From Lapillicoccus jejuensis (GTDB lineage Bacteria > Actinomycetota > Actinomycetes > Actinomycetales > Dermatophilaceae): a DNA stretch of 64,000 bases. Numbering within the stretch: the first letter of the stretch is position 1; each line of letters starts with the position of its first letter. Position numbers and translations under genes: made by a program. The stretch spans positions 1,488,001-1,552,000 of the forward strand of contig NZ_VFMN01000001.1 in the NCBI RefSeq assembly GCF_006715055.1, written 5' to 3'. Of the stretch, positions 17,056 to 25,478 are shown one piece after another. The notes under the pieces are model-generated. The model had not been told where the DNA came from, did no database searches, and was given only the letters and a program-made list of their open reading frames with translations.

Positions 17056-17982
17056 TCAGGGCACGGGGACGTCGCCGCGCACCGTGCCGGGGTCCTGCGC
17101 CGAGCAGCTGCGGGCGACCACCCAGGCGCTCGTGCGGCCGCCGGCGGTGACGACGAGCACCGCGGCGGGGCGACCGTCGTACGTCGCGAGGTCGACCGCC
17201 ACGGCGCTCGCTCCCTGCAGACCCAGCCCGCGCAGGCACGCGTCGACGCCGGCGCGGGTGGCCAGCGGCCCGGCGGCGGCCTCGCCCCCGCTCGCGCCGG
17301 TGCCGGGCGTGTCGAGCAGGCGGCGGGCCTGCGCCCCGAGCGACGCGGCGTCGTACCGGTGCTGGGAGGTGCCGACGCTGATCGCCGCGACGGACTCGTC
17401 GGGGGTGCTGCCGCGCACGGCGCGGACGACGACGGAGCCGAGCCCGGCGAGGACGACCACCGCGGCGGCCGCCGCCAGCACGAGGACCCACCGGGGGCGG
17501 GACCGCTCGGGGGTCCAGGCGGGCAGGCGCAGGTGGCGCCGGTGCGGGGCCGGCGCGACCGGGGTGGGGGCGGGCATGCCCTCGGCGACGAGGGCCGCGA
17601 CGATGCGCTGCTCGACGTCGGCGGGCAGCGGCCCGGCGTCGTCGGCCGCGAGAGCGCTGCGCAGCCGGCGGACGGCCAGGTCGTCGATGTGGCGTGGCTC
17701 GGACCCGCGCTCCGCGGCCGCCGCGGCCAGGGCGGCCGCGACCTGGGCGTCGACCTCGGCGGGCAGGGCCGGCACGGGCTCGGCGGCCAGCAGCTCGCGC
17801 ACCCGGGTGTCGGCGACCGCGCGGTCGTGCGCGAGGGCGGCGAGGGTGCCCTCGAGCCGGTCCGCGACCGGGGGCGGCAGGGCATCGTCGCGCCCGGCCG
17901 CCTCCCGCAGCAGCGCGGCCAGCCGGTCCGCCGCGCCGGGCGGCAGCTCCGGCGGGGGGCCGGTGGGGGGCGGGGTGCTCAT
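17056..17982 (-). CDS. Membrane-anchored anti-sigma-factor-like protein (SigM partner position)
   Basis: The 308-residue product starts at ATG 17982 (MSTPPPTGPPPEL); further upstream starts are less likely. Residues 1-160 are acidic, Ala/Leu-rich and probably helical and cytoplasmic. A single membrane segment (WVLVLAAAAAVVVLAGLGSVV) lies near 165-185, and the remaining 120 residues are extracytoplasmic. In actinobacteria the gene after sigM encodes its anti-sigma factor (RsmA in mycobacteria). Topology and place fit, but no zinc anti-sigma HxxxCxxC motif is visible. Function is inferred from context. A 208-bp gap with a 95-bp inverted repeat separates it from sigM. Confidence 0.72.
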   Translation of the reverse strand: MSTPPPTGPPPELPPGAADRLAALLREAAGRDDALPPPVADRLEGTLAALAHDRAVADTRVRELLAAEPVPALPAEVDAQVAAALAAAAAERGSEPRHIDDLAVRRLRSALAADDAGPLPADVEQRIVAALVAEGMPAPTPVAPAPHRRHLRLPAWTPERSRPRWVLVLAAAAAVVVLAGLGSVVVRAVRGSTPDESVAAISVGTSQHRYDAASLGAQARRLLDTPGTGASGGEAAAGPLATRAGVDACLRGLGLQGASAVAVDLATYDGRPAAVLVVTAGGRTSAWVVARSCSAQDPGTVRGDVPVP

Positions 17983-18090
17983 GGGGATCCTGCTCGGTCG
18001 GGGCACGGGTGGAGCGGCGGCGGGCACGCGGGTGACCGTCGTTCCGACGTCACGGGACGCCCCCCGGTTCCCCCGGCTCGTCGAAGGGCT

Positions 18091-18185
18091 CCGGACATTA
18101 TCGGGCGACCCGATAACGTCAGGCTCTGCCGGACAACGGTTCTCCGGCGGGGCCTGACTTTCTCGGGTGACCCGATAATGTCCGG
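18091..18185. repeat. 95-bp nested inverted repeat between sigM and the anti-sigma gene
   Basis: The outer arms are CCGGACATTATCGGG (18091-18105) and CCCGATAATGTCCGG (18171-18185). Inside them are GTCAGGC (18118-18124) with GCCTGAC (18152-18158), and GCCGGA (18128-18133) with TCCGGC (18143-18148). The left outer arm also pairs locally with CCCGATAA at 18109-18116. The element fills nearly half of a 208-bp gap inside the putative sigM operon. Confidence 0.88.
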
Positions 18186-18190
18186 GCGGG

Positions 18191-18823
18191 TCAGGGACCG
18201 GGGGGGTCGTCGGTGCGGTCGACGAGCCGGCCGTCGGCGGTGCGGACGAGGCCGAGGAGCTCGGCCATCTGGGCGCGGCCGCGGGCGCAGCGGGACTTGA
18301 CGGTGCCCTCGGCGACCTCGAGGACGGCGGCCGCGTCGGCGACGGACAGGCCCTGCATGTCGACGAGGACGAGGGCGATCCGTTGACCCTCGGGCAGGCG
18401 GGCGAGGGCCTCGCGCACGTCGAGGGCGACCTCGGTGCTGCGGTGGTCGTCGTGCCGGTCGGGCAGCTCGGTGTCGGGCAGGGGCGACGTCGGACGGCGG
18501 CGGCGGAGCCGGTCGAGGCAGGCGTTGACGACGATGCGGTGCAGCCAGGTCGTCACCGCGGCGTCGCCGCGGAAGGTGCCGGCGCGCCGGAAGGCCGCGA
18601 CGAAGGCGTCCTGCAGGCAGTCCGAGGCCAGCTCGCGGTCACCGCAGGTGCGCAGCGCGACGGCCCAGAGGCGGTCCTTGTGGCGGCGGAAGATCTCCCC
18701 GAACGCGTCCGGGTCACCCTGGACGTGCGCGGCGAGCAGGGTGGCGTCGTCGGCCGTGGCGAGGTCGAGCGCCGGCCGGTCCGGGTCGCCGGCCCCTTCG
18801 CCGGCTCCTCCCGGGTGGCTCAC
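18191..18823 (-). CDS. sigM: ECF-type sigma factor, SigM-like
   Basis: The 210-residue product starts at GTG 18823 (MSHPGGAGEGAG). Region 2 is seen as FGEIFRRHKDRLWAVALRT near residues 42-60, with CLQDAFVAAFR near 69. Region 4 (LPEGQRIALVLVDMQGLSVADAAAVLEVAEGTVKSR) spans about 143-178. It sits between the pseudokinase gene (23-bp gap) and the anti-sigma gene, as does sigM in mycobacteria and Streptomyces. SigM-type factors respond to envelope or thiol stress; the specific signal here is inferred only from synteny with trxB-trxA. Confidence 0.9.
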   Translation of the reverse strand: MSHPGGAGEGAGDPDRPALDLATADDATLLAAHVQGDPDAFGEIFRRHKDRLWAVALRTCGDRELASDCLQDAFVAAFRRAGTFRGDAAVTTWLHRIVVNACLDRLRRRRPTSPLPDTELPDRHDDHRSTEVALDVREALARLPEGQRIALVLVDMQGLSVADAAAVLEVAEGTVKSRCARGRAQMAELLGLVRTADGRLVDRTDDPPGP

Positions 18824-18845
18824 CGATCCACCGGCGTCGCCGGGG

Positions 18846-20849
18846 TCACCGGCTCACCGTGGCCTCGGCGACCTGGGCGCGGTAGGCGCCGTTCCCGTCG
18901 GGGGCGAGCTTGGTGAACCACAGGATCACCAGCTGGCCCTCGGCGCTGCCGGAGGGCGGGGTGAAGGTCAGCGTGCCGTCCTTGCCGCTGGAGCTGCCGA
19001 CGAGCGTCGCCCCGTCGAGCGACTCGCGGGAGGCGACGTAGACCGACACGTCGGACCCGCCCACGAGGGTGACCGTGACCTGGCGGACCGGGGTCTGCTG
19101 CCCGAGGTCGAGGACGAGACCGATGCCGGTCTTGCTGAACCCGCCGAACGCCGCCGACTGGTAGGTCTGCGAGCGCCACATCGTGGACGGGTCCTTGTCG
19201 AAGGCCCGCGGCGCGGAGGCGTTGCCCTCCTGGCCGTCGCCCTGGGGGTCCCAGGGCTGGGCCTGCACGATGGCGACCTCCTGCAGCGGCGCGCCGGTGG
19301 CCGTCGTCGTCGCCGAGGGCGTCGGTGTGGCCGTGGGCCGGGCGCTCGCCGTCGCCGTGGACGTGGCGGTCGCGGCCGCCATCGGGCTGCCGTTGCTGCC
19401 GATCTGCGAGACCCCGACGATGCCGAGGACGGCGACGAGCACGACCGCGGCGGCGACGATCGCGAGGACGACGCCGGTGTGGTCCGCCCCCACCTGGGAG
19501 GGGACCCGCACCATCGGCAGGGGCGACTCGAGCTCCTCGTCGCTCTCGGCAAGCGTCTCCGAGACGCGCATGTCGCGGGTCATCCGCATCGGCGCGTCGG
19601 GTCGCTCCCGGCCGGGACGGCGCCGGCCGCGGGCGGCGGGGACGACCGGCTGCTCACCGGTGTCGTCGGCGCCGCGGTCGAGGACGGCGGCCCCGGCCAC
19701 CGTCGCGCCCACGCCCTCGGCGCCCGCGGCGGTCCCGGCCCGGTCGGCGGCAGCCGCCGCGTCGGCGGCGTCCGCGGAGGCGGGACCGACCGCGGAGGCC
19801 GAGGTCTCACCCGCGGCGCGGCCCAGGCTCATCCCCAGGACGGTGGTCGCCCGCTTCGGGGTCGGTGCGCGGTCCCGCCGGTCCTGCGCGGCCGCCGCCT
19901 CCTGCCCGCCGGCGTCGCCGTCCTCACGGTCGTCGTCGCCCGCGAGCTCGAGACGCGCCGGACGGCCCCCGGGGACGGGGGACGGCACCATCGAGCGCGA
20001 CCACGGTGCGATCTGCCCGGCGAGGTCGCCGGGGGTGAGCGGACCCTGCCCCTCGGCGAGGGTGAGCCGCGCGATGGTGTCGAGGTCGGCGGGCACGTCG
20101 GTGACGACCTCGGACGGCGCGAGCACGCCGGAGACGCTCCGTGGCGCCGGCGGCAGCGCCACCGGCGGCCCCTCGGTCCCGTCGGTCCCCCTGGCGCCAC
20201 GGTGCAGCGCGCGGGCGGCGTGGTCGCCGGCCCAGGTGCCGGTCAGCGCCGCGTGGGCGAGGGCGACCAGGGTGACGGCATCCTCGCGGGACGCCGACGA
20301 CGCGTCGAGGTCGTCGAGCCCCATTAGCGCCGCCTGCGTGGCCAGGCCCCGGACCTTGACCCGACCGTCGGGCATCCGCAGCAGACCCGCGGGGTCGAGG
20401 GCGCCGTGGTGCAGCCCGCGCCGACGGGCGGCCTCGAGCCCGGCCGCGGCCTCGCCGACGAGGCGACGTGCCTCCTCGCCGGGCAGCGGACCGTCGGCGA
20501 CGAGGTCGACGAGGTCGCGGGCGCCGCCCAGGGGCTCCTCGACGACGTACGCCGTCGCGCCGTCGCGACCGACGTCGAGGACCCGGACCAGCCGGGCGTC
20601 CTCGACGCCCGCGGCCCGTCGCGCGGCGTCCAGGGCGGCGGCCGCCCGGTCGTCCGGTCGCCCGTCGCCGGTGTCCTCGGCCGCCCCCGCCTCGTCCGCC
20701 GACGCCCGGAGCGGGAAGCACAGGACGACGACCTCGCGCTCGAGGGTCTCGTCGGTCGCGTGCCAGCGCTCGAAGGCCGGTGCCTGCTGCACCCGGGTGT
20801 CGAGCACGTACCGGCCGCCGAGGGTCGACCCTGGGCCCACGCCGCGCAC
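18846..20849 (-). CDS. Membrane pseudokinase with discoidin-like extracellular domain (MviN-associated type, without MurJ)
   Basis: The 667-residue product starts at GTG 20849 (MRGVGPGSTLGGRYVLD) behind GGGGGAG. Residues 10-265 resemble a Ser/Thr kinase fold, but the catalytic loop is HHGALDPAGLL instead of HRDxKxxN, and no DFG is seen (VKVRGLATQ). A long disordered Ala/Asp-rich linker runs to about 480. One membrane helix (VLAIVAAAVVLVAVLGIVG) is near 470-495. The C-terminal 150 residues contain a discoidin-like block (DPSTMWRSQTYQSAAFGG) near 565. In mycobacteria an equivalent pseudokinase is fused to MurJ (MviN) and binds FhaA. Here no MurJ domain is present. Confidence 0.85.
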   Translation of the reverse strand: MRGVGPGSTLGGRYVLDTRVQQAPAFERWHATDETLEREVVVLCFPLRASADEAGAAEDTGDGRPDDRAAAALDAARRAAGVEDARLVRVLDVGRDGATAYVVEEPLGGARDLVDLVADGPLPGEEARRLVGEAAAGLEAARRRGLHHGALDPAGLLRMPDGRVKVRGLATQAALMGLDDLDASSASREDAVTLVALAHAALTGTWAGDHAARALHRGARGTDGTEGPPVALPPAPRSVSGVLAPSEVVTDVPADLDTIARLTLAEGQGPLTPGDLAGQIAPWSRSMVPSPVPGGRPARLELAGDDDREDGDAGGQEAAAAQDRRDRAPTPKRATTVLGMSLGRAAGETSASAVGPASADAADAAAAADRAGTAAGAEGVGATVAGAAVLDRGADDTGEQPVVPAARGRRRPGRERPDAPMRMTRDMRVSETLAESDEELESPLPMVRVPSQVGADHTGVVLAIVAAAVVLVAVLGIVGVSQIGSNGSPMAAATATSTATASARPTATPTPSATTTATGAPLQEVAIVQAQPWDPQGDGQEGNASAPRAFDKDPSTMWRSQTYQSAAFGGFSKTGIGLVLDLGQQTPVRQVTVTLVGGSDVSVYVASRESLDGATLVGSSSGKDGTLTFTPPSGSAEGQLVILWFTKLAPDGNGAYRAQVAEATVSR

Positions 20850-20933
20850 TGCTCCCCCTCGGGTTCCCGTCAGATCACCCGCCGCGGCCCGGTCGGGGAC
20901 GACCGAGGACCCGTGGCGGGGCTTTTGCGCATC

Positions 20934-23186
20934 CTACGGGGACGCGACCGCGCGGCGGCGGCGGCGCCATCCCCGGGCCTGTCGCACGACGCCGGCGAGC
21001 AGGACGAGCACGACGACGCCCCCGGAGACGAGGTAGAACCCGCGTCCCGGCGGGTTCGCGCGCACGTTGAGCTGGGCCGGCGTGCCCACGCTCGCCCCGT
21101 CGGCGGTGCGCAGGTCGACGGTCACCGGCACCAGCCCCGCGGCGAGCGCGCGCACCCGCACCTGCACGGTGATCCGTGACTTGGCCCCGATGGTCACGGC
21201 GGCGGGTTGCTCGACGACCCGCAGCCGGGGGTTGCCCGGCGCCAGCCGGACGAGCAGGCCGGACACCGGGTCGGTGAGGTCGTTGACGACGGTGACCTGC
21301 AGGGTCCCCTCGTCGGCGAGGAAGTTCGTGTCCTGCGACACGACCCGGATGTTGCTCGTCGACGCGGTCGCCCAGCGCTGGGCGCCGGTGACGAGGCTCG
21401 CGGCCGCCGCGGCCTGCCCGCGCCAGCGGGTCGAGGTGAGCTGGTCGAGGGCGTCGGCCCACCGGTCGCGGTCGGTGCCGCGGTCGGGCAGCAGGCTCGC
21501 GACGGTGTCGAGGGCGCCGCGGGCGGTCTGCGCGCGGGCGAGCACGCCGGTGCCGGGCGCGGTCCCGGGCGTGGTCCACGTGCTCGTGCCGAGGGTGGAG
21601 ACCGGCGACTCGGTGCGGGCGGCGGCGAGCAGCGTCGCGGGGTCGCCGACCTGCACCCACGGCGTCGTCCCCAGCGCGCCGAGGAGCCCCCGCAGCGCCG
21701 CGGGGTCCGGGTCCAGCCCGCGCGGCAGGGCGACGAGGAAGGAGCGCGGGATGCCGGGGCTCTGCCCGAGCAGGGCCGCGGTCTGCGCGACGAGCTGCTG
21801 GGTGGCCAGCACCCCCTGCTCGGTGCTCGTCGTGCGCGCGGCGAGGGCGCTGAGACCGTCGTCCCAGGCGAGGACGGGCAGCCCGCCGGGCGACTGGTGC
21901 GGCGAGGTGGGGGTGTAGCCGGAGGACCCGGGCAGGGTGCTGGAGGAGACGAACGCGCCCTGCAGCGCGGCGCCGTACGTCGTCCGCAGGCCCTGCTCCG
22001 TGGCCGGCGCCAGGGCCCCGTCGACGGGCCAGGCCAGGCCGGTGGTGACCGACGTCGTGGGCACCCGCAGCCGGGTGGCCAGCGCCGCCGAGTCGCGCAC
22101 CTGCGCGGTGACGGTGGGGTCGCCGGCGCTCGCGTAGGCGGCCAGGTCGGGGTCCGCGGGCGGCAGGGCCCACAGCGGGTGCCCGGTCGCGCCCCGGACG
22201 AGCCGGGCGACGAGGGCGTCCTGCGCCCGCTCGACCCGGATCGCGGCGGCGTCCGCGATCGCCCCGCCGGTGCCCTCGGACGGGGTCGTGGGGGTCGTGG
22301 GGGTCGTGGGGGTCGTGGTGCCCGTCGAGGTCCCGCCGGGGGTGCTCGTCGGCGTGCCCGTGGACGTGCCCGTCGAGCCCGACGTGGGCGAGCCCGAGGA
22401 CGTCCCCGACGACCCCGAGCCCGAGCCCGACGGGCTCGGGCCGGTGTCGTCGCCGACCGTCGCCGGGTCGACCGCCCACGCGACGGGCACGCCGGGGACG
22501 TCGGTGCCGGACAGCAGGTGGTCGACCGGGCTGCCGGGGCCGATCTCGTCGACCCAGGCGCGGACCCGGGCGTCGGGGTCGTCGGCCCACAGCCGCGTCG
22601 AGGGCTCGAGGGTGACGGGGGCGACGACGCCGACCTGCAGCGGCTGGTACTCCTTGCGGGCCCACCAGCCGAGGAACGTGTGCACGGCGCTGGCGCCCTG
22701 CGTCGACGTCACCTGCACCGACACCGGTAGCGCGCCCCACGGCGAGGAGTCGCGCACCCGCCCGGCGGGGACGGTGATGGTGAAGGCCACCCCCTGCCCG
22801 GGCGCCAGCGTCGGGGCGGGCTGCGCGGTCCCGTACGTCGTCCCGGTGGCGGGGTCCGTGCCCGCCGCCCAGCTCGTCACGTCGTCGCGGGTGTCGAGCC
22901 GCGTGGTGCCGCGCACCAGGCTCACCGTCGGGGCCTGCAGCGCCACCGACCCCGCGGTCAGCGTCCCCGTCACGGTCACGGCGGTGCCGCGGGTGACGAC
23001 CGCGGGGGAGACGGCGGTGAGCACGACGGTGCCGGCGTCGGCGGTGGCGGCCGGGCGGGTCGCCGTACGGGCGGGGGTGGCGGACGAGGCGGGGGCCGCG
23101 GCGGCGGTGACGGCGACCGGGCCGGCGAGCAGGGCGACGAGGACCGCGGCCCCGGCCAGCCGCGCCGTCCGGGGCGGTCGCGTCAC
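20934..23186 (-). CDS. DUF6049-like secreted/membrane protein of the murJ-NUDIX region
   Basis: The 750-residue protein starts at GTG 23186, overlapping the NUDIX stop by 4 bp. A signal peptide (AVLVALLAGPVAVTAAAAPA) ends near residue 30. Most of the chain is extracytoplasmic, with a Ser/Thr/Pro/Gly low-complexity insert near residues 245-305. A C-terminal membrane helix (LVSGGVVVLVLLAGVV) precedes an Arg-rich tail. It occupies the position of mycobacterial Rv3909. Such proteins are of unknown biochemical function but are thought to be envelope-related. The expected next gene, murJ, is absent downstream. Confidence 0.8.
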   Translation of the reverse strand: MTRPPRTARLAGAAVLVALLAGPVAVTAAAAPASSATPARTATRPAATADAGTVVLTAVSPAVVTRGTAVTVTGTLTAGSVALQAPTVSLVRGTTRLDTRDDVTSWAAGTDPATGTTYGTAQPAPTLAPGQGVAFTITVPAGRVRDSSPWGALPVSVQVTSTQGASAVHTFLGWWARKEYQPLQVGVVAPVTLEPSTRLWADDPDARVRAWVDEIGPGSPVDHLLSGTDVPGVPVAWAVDPATVGDDTGPSPSGSGSGSSGTSSGSPTSGSTGTSTGTPTSTPGGTSTGTTTPTTPTTPTTPSEGTGGAIADAAAIRVERAQDALVARLVRGATGHPLWALPPADPDLAAYASAGDPTVTAQVRDSAALATRLRVPTTSVTTGLAWPVDGALAPATEQGLRTTYGAALQGAFVSSSTLPGSSGYTPTSPHQSPGGLPVLAWDDGLSALAARTTSTEQGVLATQQLVAQTAALLGQSPGIPRSFLVALPRGLDPDPAALRGLLGALGTTPWVQVGDPATLLAAARTESPVSTLGTSTWTTPGTAPGTGVLARAQTARGALDTVASLLPDRGTDRDRWADALDQLTSTRWRGQAAAAASLVTGAQRWATASTSNIRVVSQDTNFLADEGTLQVTVVNDLTDPVSGLLVRLAPGNPRLRVVEQPAAVTIGAKSRITVQVRVRALAAGLVPVTVDLRTADGASVGTPAQLNVRANPPGRGFYLVSGGVVVLVLLAGVVRQARGWRRRRRAVASP
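22282..22320. repeat. Short tandem repeat in the DUF6049-like gene
   Basis: About four units of GGGGTCGTG encode a Thr/Pro-rich run on the minus strand, within the low-complexity insert of the protein. Confidence 0.75.
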
Positions 23187-23668
23187 GCCGTCCCCGCCAG
23201 CCGCTCCCACGCCATCTGGGCGATGCGGCGCTCGTTGGGGAAGGTGAGGTGGCGGTGCACGTCGGGCAGCGGGAACCACGCGACGTCGATGGCCTCGTGG
23301 TCGGGGTCGTTCTCGATGGTCAGCTCGCCGCCGGTGGCCTCGAGCAGGTAGTGGTGCACGACCTTGTGGACGCGGTGGTCGGAGGTGGCGAACCAGTAGT
23401 CGATCGTCCCGAGCTCGGCGAGGACGCGGGCGGTGATGCCGGTCTCCTCGGCGACCTCGCGCTCGGCGGTCTGCGGGAGGGTCTCTCCCGGCTCGATGTG
23501 GCCCTTGGGCAGGCACCACTCGACCCGGCCGGCGCGGTTGCGGCGGGCGATGACGGCGATCCGCGCCGCCCCCTCGTGGACGTCGACGACGACGCCGCCG
23601 GCCGAGCGCTCCTCGACGGCGGGCAGACGGCGCGCGGACCGCGCCTCTCCCGACGTCTGCGCTGCCAT
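23183..23668 (-). CDS. NUDIX hydrolase (MutT4-position)
   Basis: NUDIX enzymes hydrolyse nucleoside-diphosphate-linked compounds. The 161-residue product starts at ATG 23668. The Nudix box is complete: GHIEPGETLPQTAEREVAEE continues with TGI, near residues 57-79. The N-terminus RRLPAVEERSAGGVVVD is typical of this subfamily. The gene is divergent from the CCA enzyme and translationally coupled to the DUF6049-like gene. Mycobacterial mutT4 has the same position. Substrate is unknown. Confidence 0.92.
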   Translation of the reverse strand: MAAQTSGEARSARRLPAVEERSAGGVVVDVHEGAARIAVIARRNRAGRVEWCLPKGHIEPGETLPQTAEREVAEETGITARVLAELGTIDYWFATSDHRVHKVVHHYLLEATGGELTIENDPDHEAIDVAWFPLPDVHRHLTFPNERRIAQMAWERLAGTA

Positions 23669-23771
23669 CCCCCCACGATAACGACCGCGACCGTGACGCC
23701 CGGCGCCCTCGGGCCCGGGTGCGGGTCGTCCGGCGCGCCGTACGGCGTCCGGCGCCCCCCGCGCCAGCGCC

Positions 23772-23777
23772 TACGCT
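23772..23777 (+). promoter_or_regulatory. -10 element for a leaderless CCA-enzyme transcript
   Basis: TACGCT (TANNNT) lies 8 bp before GTG 23786, and there is no ribosome site. This spacing fits leaderless transcription starting at the start codon. Confidence 0.5.
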
Positions 23778-23785
23778 TGACGGTC

Positions 23786-25270
23786 GTGCCGCCGACCCCC
23801 GCCGACCCCCCGGCCGTGACCGCCCGGCTGCTCGAGCGCGCCGTGGCCGGGCTCGCCCCCGTCCTGCCGCTGCTGCAGGAGGTGGGCGCCCTCTTCGCGG
23901 CCGCCGGGCACGAGCTCGCGCTCGTCGGCGGCCCCGTCCGCGACGCCTTCCTCGGCCGCCCGGCGGTCGACCTCGACCTCACCACCGACGCCGAGCCGGA
24001 CCGGGTGCTCGAGCTGACCCGGCGCTGGGCCGACGCGCACTGGGACGTCGGGCGCGCCTTCGGCACGATCGGGCTGCGCAAGGGGCACGACCACCTCGAG
24101 ATCACGACGTACCGCACCGACGAGTACGACCGGACCAGCCGCAAGCCGCAGGTGCGCTTCGGCACCTCGCTCGAGGAGGACCTCGTGCGGCGCGACTTCA
24201 CCGTCAACGCGATGGCGCTGCGGCTGCCGCAGTTGGAGTTCGTCGACCTCCACGGCGGGCTCGAGGACCTGGCCGGCCGGGTGCTGCGGACCCCGGCGAC
24301 GGCGACCGAGTCGTTCGCCGACGACCCGCTGCGGATGATGCGGGCGGCGCGGTTCGCCGCGCAGCTGGGGCTGCGGGTCGGGACCGAGGTGCGCGCGGCG
24401 ATGACCGAGCGGGCGCCGACGATCACCATGGTCAGCGCCGAGCGGGTGCGCGACGAGCTGTCCAAGCTGCTGCTCACCGCGCAGCCGCGCGAGGGCCTGC
24501 GGCTGCTCGTCGACACGGGTCTCGCCGCGCACGTCCTGCCCGAGCTGCCGGCGCTCCAGCTCGAGGTCGACGAGCACCACCGGCACAAGGACGTCTACGA
24601 GCACTCGCTCACCGTCCTCGACCAGGCCATCGCCCTCGAGGGCCCGCGCCGGGTGGTGGGCGTCGAGGCGCCGCTGGAGGTCCGCGGCCCCGACCTCGTG
24701 CTGCGGCTGGCGGCGCTGCTGCACGACATCGGCAAGCCGGCGACGCGGCGGTTCGAGGACGGCGGCGGCGTGAGCTTCCACCACCACGAGCTCGTCGGGG
24801 CCAAGCTGAGCGCCAAGCGGCTCACGGCGCTGCGCTACGACAAGGAGACGGTCAAGGCCGTCTCGCGGCTCGTCGAGCTGCACCTGCGCTTCCACGGGTA
24901 CGGCGGCGGCGAGTGGACCGACTCCGCGGTGCGCCGCTACGTCACCGACGCCGGGCCGCTGCTGGCCCACCTGCACCTGCTGACCCGGTCGGACTCGACG
25001 ACCCGCAACGCCCGCAAGGCGGCGCGGCTCGCCCGCACGTACGACGACCTCGAGGCCCGGATCGAGCGCCTCCAGGCGCAGGAGGAGCTCGCCGCCGTCC
25101 GGCCCGAGCTCGACGGGCACGAGATCAGCCGCGTCCTCGGCATCCCGCCCGGCCGGGAGGTCGGCGAGGCGTACCGGTTCCTGCTCGCGCTGCGGCTCGA
25201 CGAGGGGGTGCTCGGTGAGGACGTCGCCCGCGAGCGGCTGCTCGCCTGGTGGGCGGCCCGGTCCGGCTGA
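23786..25270 (+). CDS. pcnA: CCA tRNA nucleotidyltransferase / poly(A) polymerase-like, with HD domain
   Basis: It adds or repairs the CCA end of tRNAs. The 494-residue product starts at GTG 23786. The nucleotidyltransferase head has LVGGPVRDAFLGR near residue 48 and DLDLTTDAEP near 64. The RNA-binding block RRDFTVNAMALRLP is near 134, and FADDPLRMMRAARFAAQL near 177. A C-terminal HD domain shows LLHDIGKPATRRF near 310 and HHHELVGAK near 330. The fusion with HD is common in bacterial class II enzymes. Divergent from NUDIX; the usual actinobacterial position. Confidence 0.94.
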   Translation: MPPTPADPPAVTARLLERAVAGLAPVLPLLQEVGALFAAAGHELALVGGPVRDAFLGRPAVDLDLTTDAEPDRVLELTRRWADAHWDVGRAFGTIGLRKGHDHLEITTYRTDEYDRTSRKPQVRFGTSLEEDLVRRDFTVNAMALRLPQLEFVDLHGGLEDLAGRVLRTPATATESFADDPLRMMRAARFAAQLGLRVGTEVRAAMTERAPTITMVSAERVRDELSKLLLTAQPREGLRLLVDTGLAAHVLPELPALQLEVDEHHRHKDVYEHSLTVLDQAIALEGPRRVVGVEAPLEVRGPDLVLRLAALLHDIGKPATRRFEDGGGVSFHHHELVGAKLSAKRLTALRYDKETVKAVSRLVELHLRFHGYGGGEWTDSAVRRYVTDAGPLLAHLHLLTRSDSTTRNARKAARLARTYDDLEARIERLQAQEELAAVRPELDGHEISRVLGIPPGREVGEAYRFLLALRLDEGVLGEDVARERLLAWWAARSG

Positions 25271-25275
25271 CCCGC

Positions 25276-25337
25276 GAATCGGGTTCGTCGGGCTCGGCTC
25301 GGGTCACGACCCGAGCCGAGCGGGCCGGATCCGATTC
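25276..25337. repeat. 62-bp palindromic repeat, copy 3
   Basis: The outer arms are GAATCGGGTTC and GGATCCGATTC. The inner stem is perfect: CTCGGCTCGGGTC against GACCCGAGCCGAG. It starts 5 bp after the CCA-enzyme stop and is 62 bp long, exactly like copies 1 and 2, about 11 kb away. Confidence 0.85.
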
Positions 25338-25441
25338 GCGGGGGTGCCGGTGGGGAGTCCTCCCCGTCGCGGTGAGGGGCAGGACGTCGTACGGTCGTCG
25401 TCCGCGGGGTCCCCACCACCGCACCCCGACCGACGTCCGTC

Positions 25442-25474
25442 GGACCCACCCAGGACCCACCCAGGACCCACCCA
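25442..25474 (+). repeat. Three perfect 11-bp direct repeats before the secretion operon
   Basis: GGACCCACCCA is repeated three times head to tail, ending 4 bp before the start codon at 25479. There is no ordinary purine-rich ribosome site there. One turn of DNA per unit suggests a protein-binding site, but a translational role is also possible. Confidence 0.8.
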
Positions 25475-25478
25475 CACG

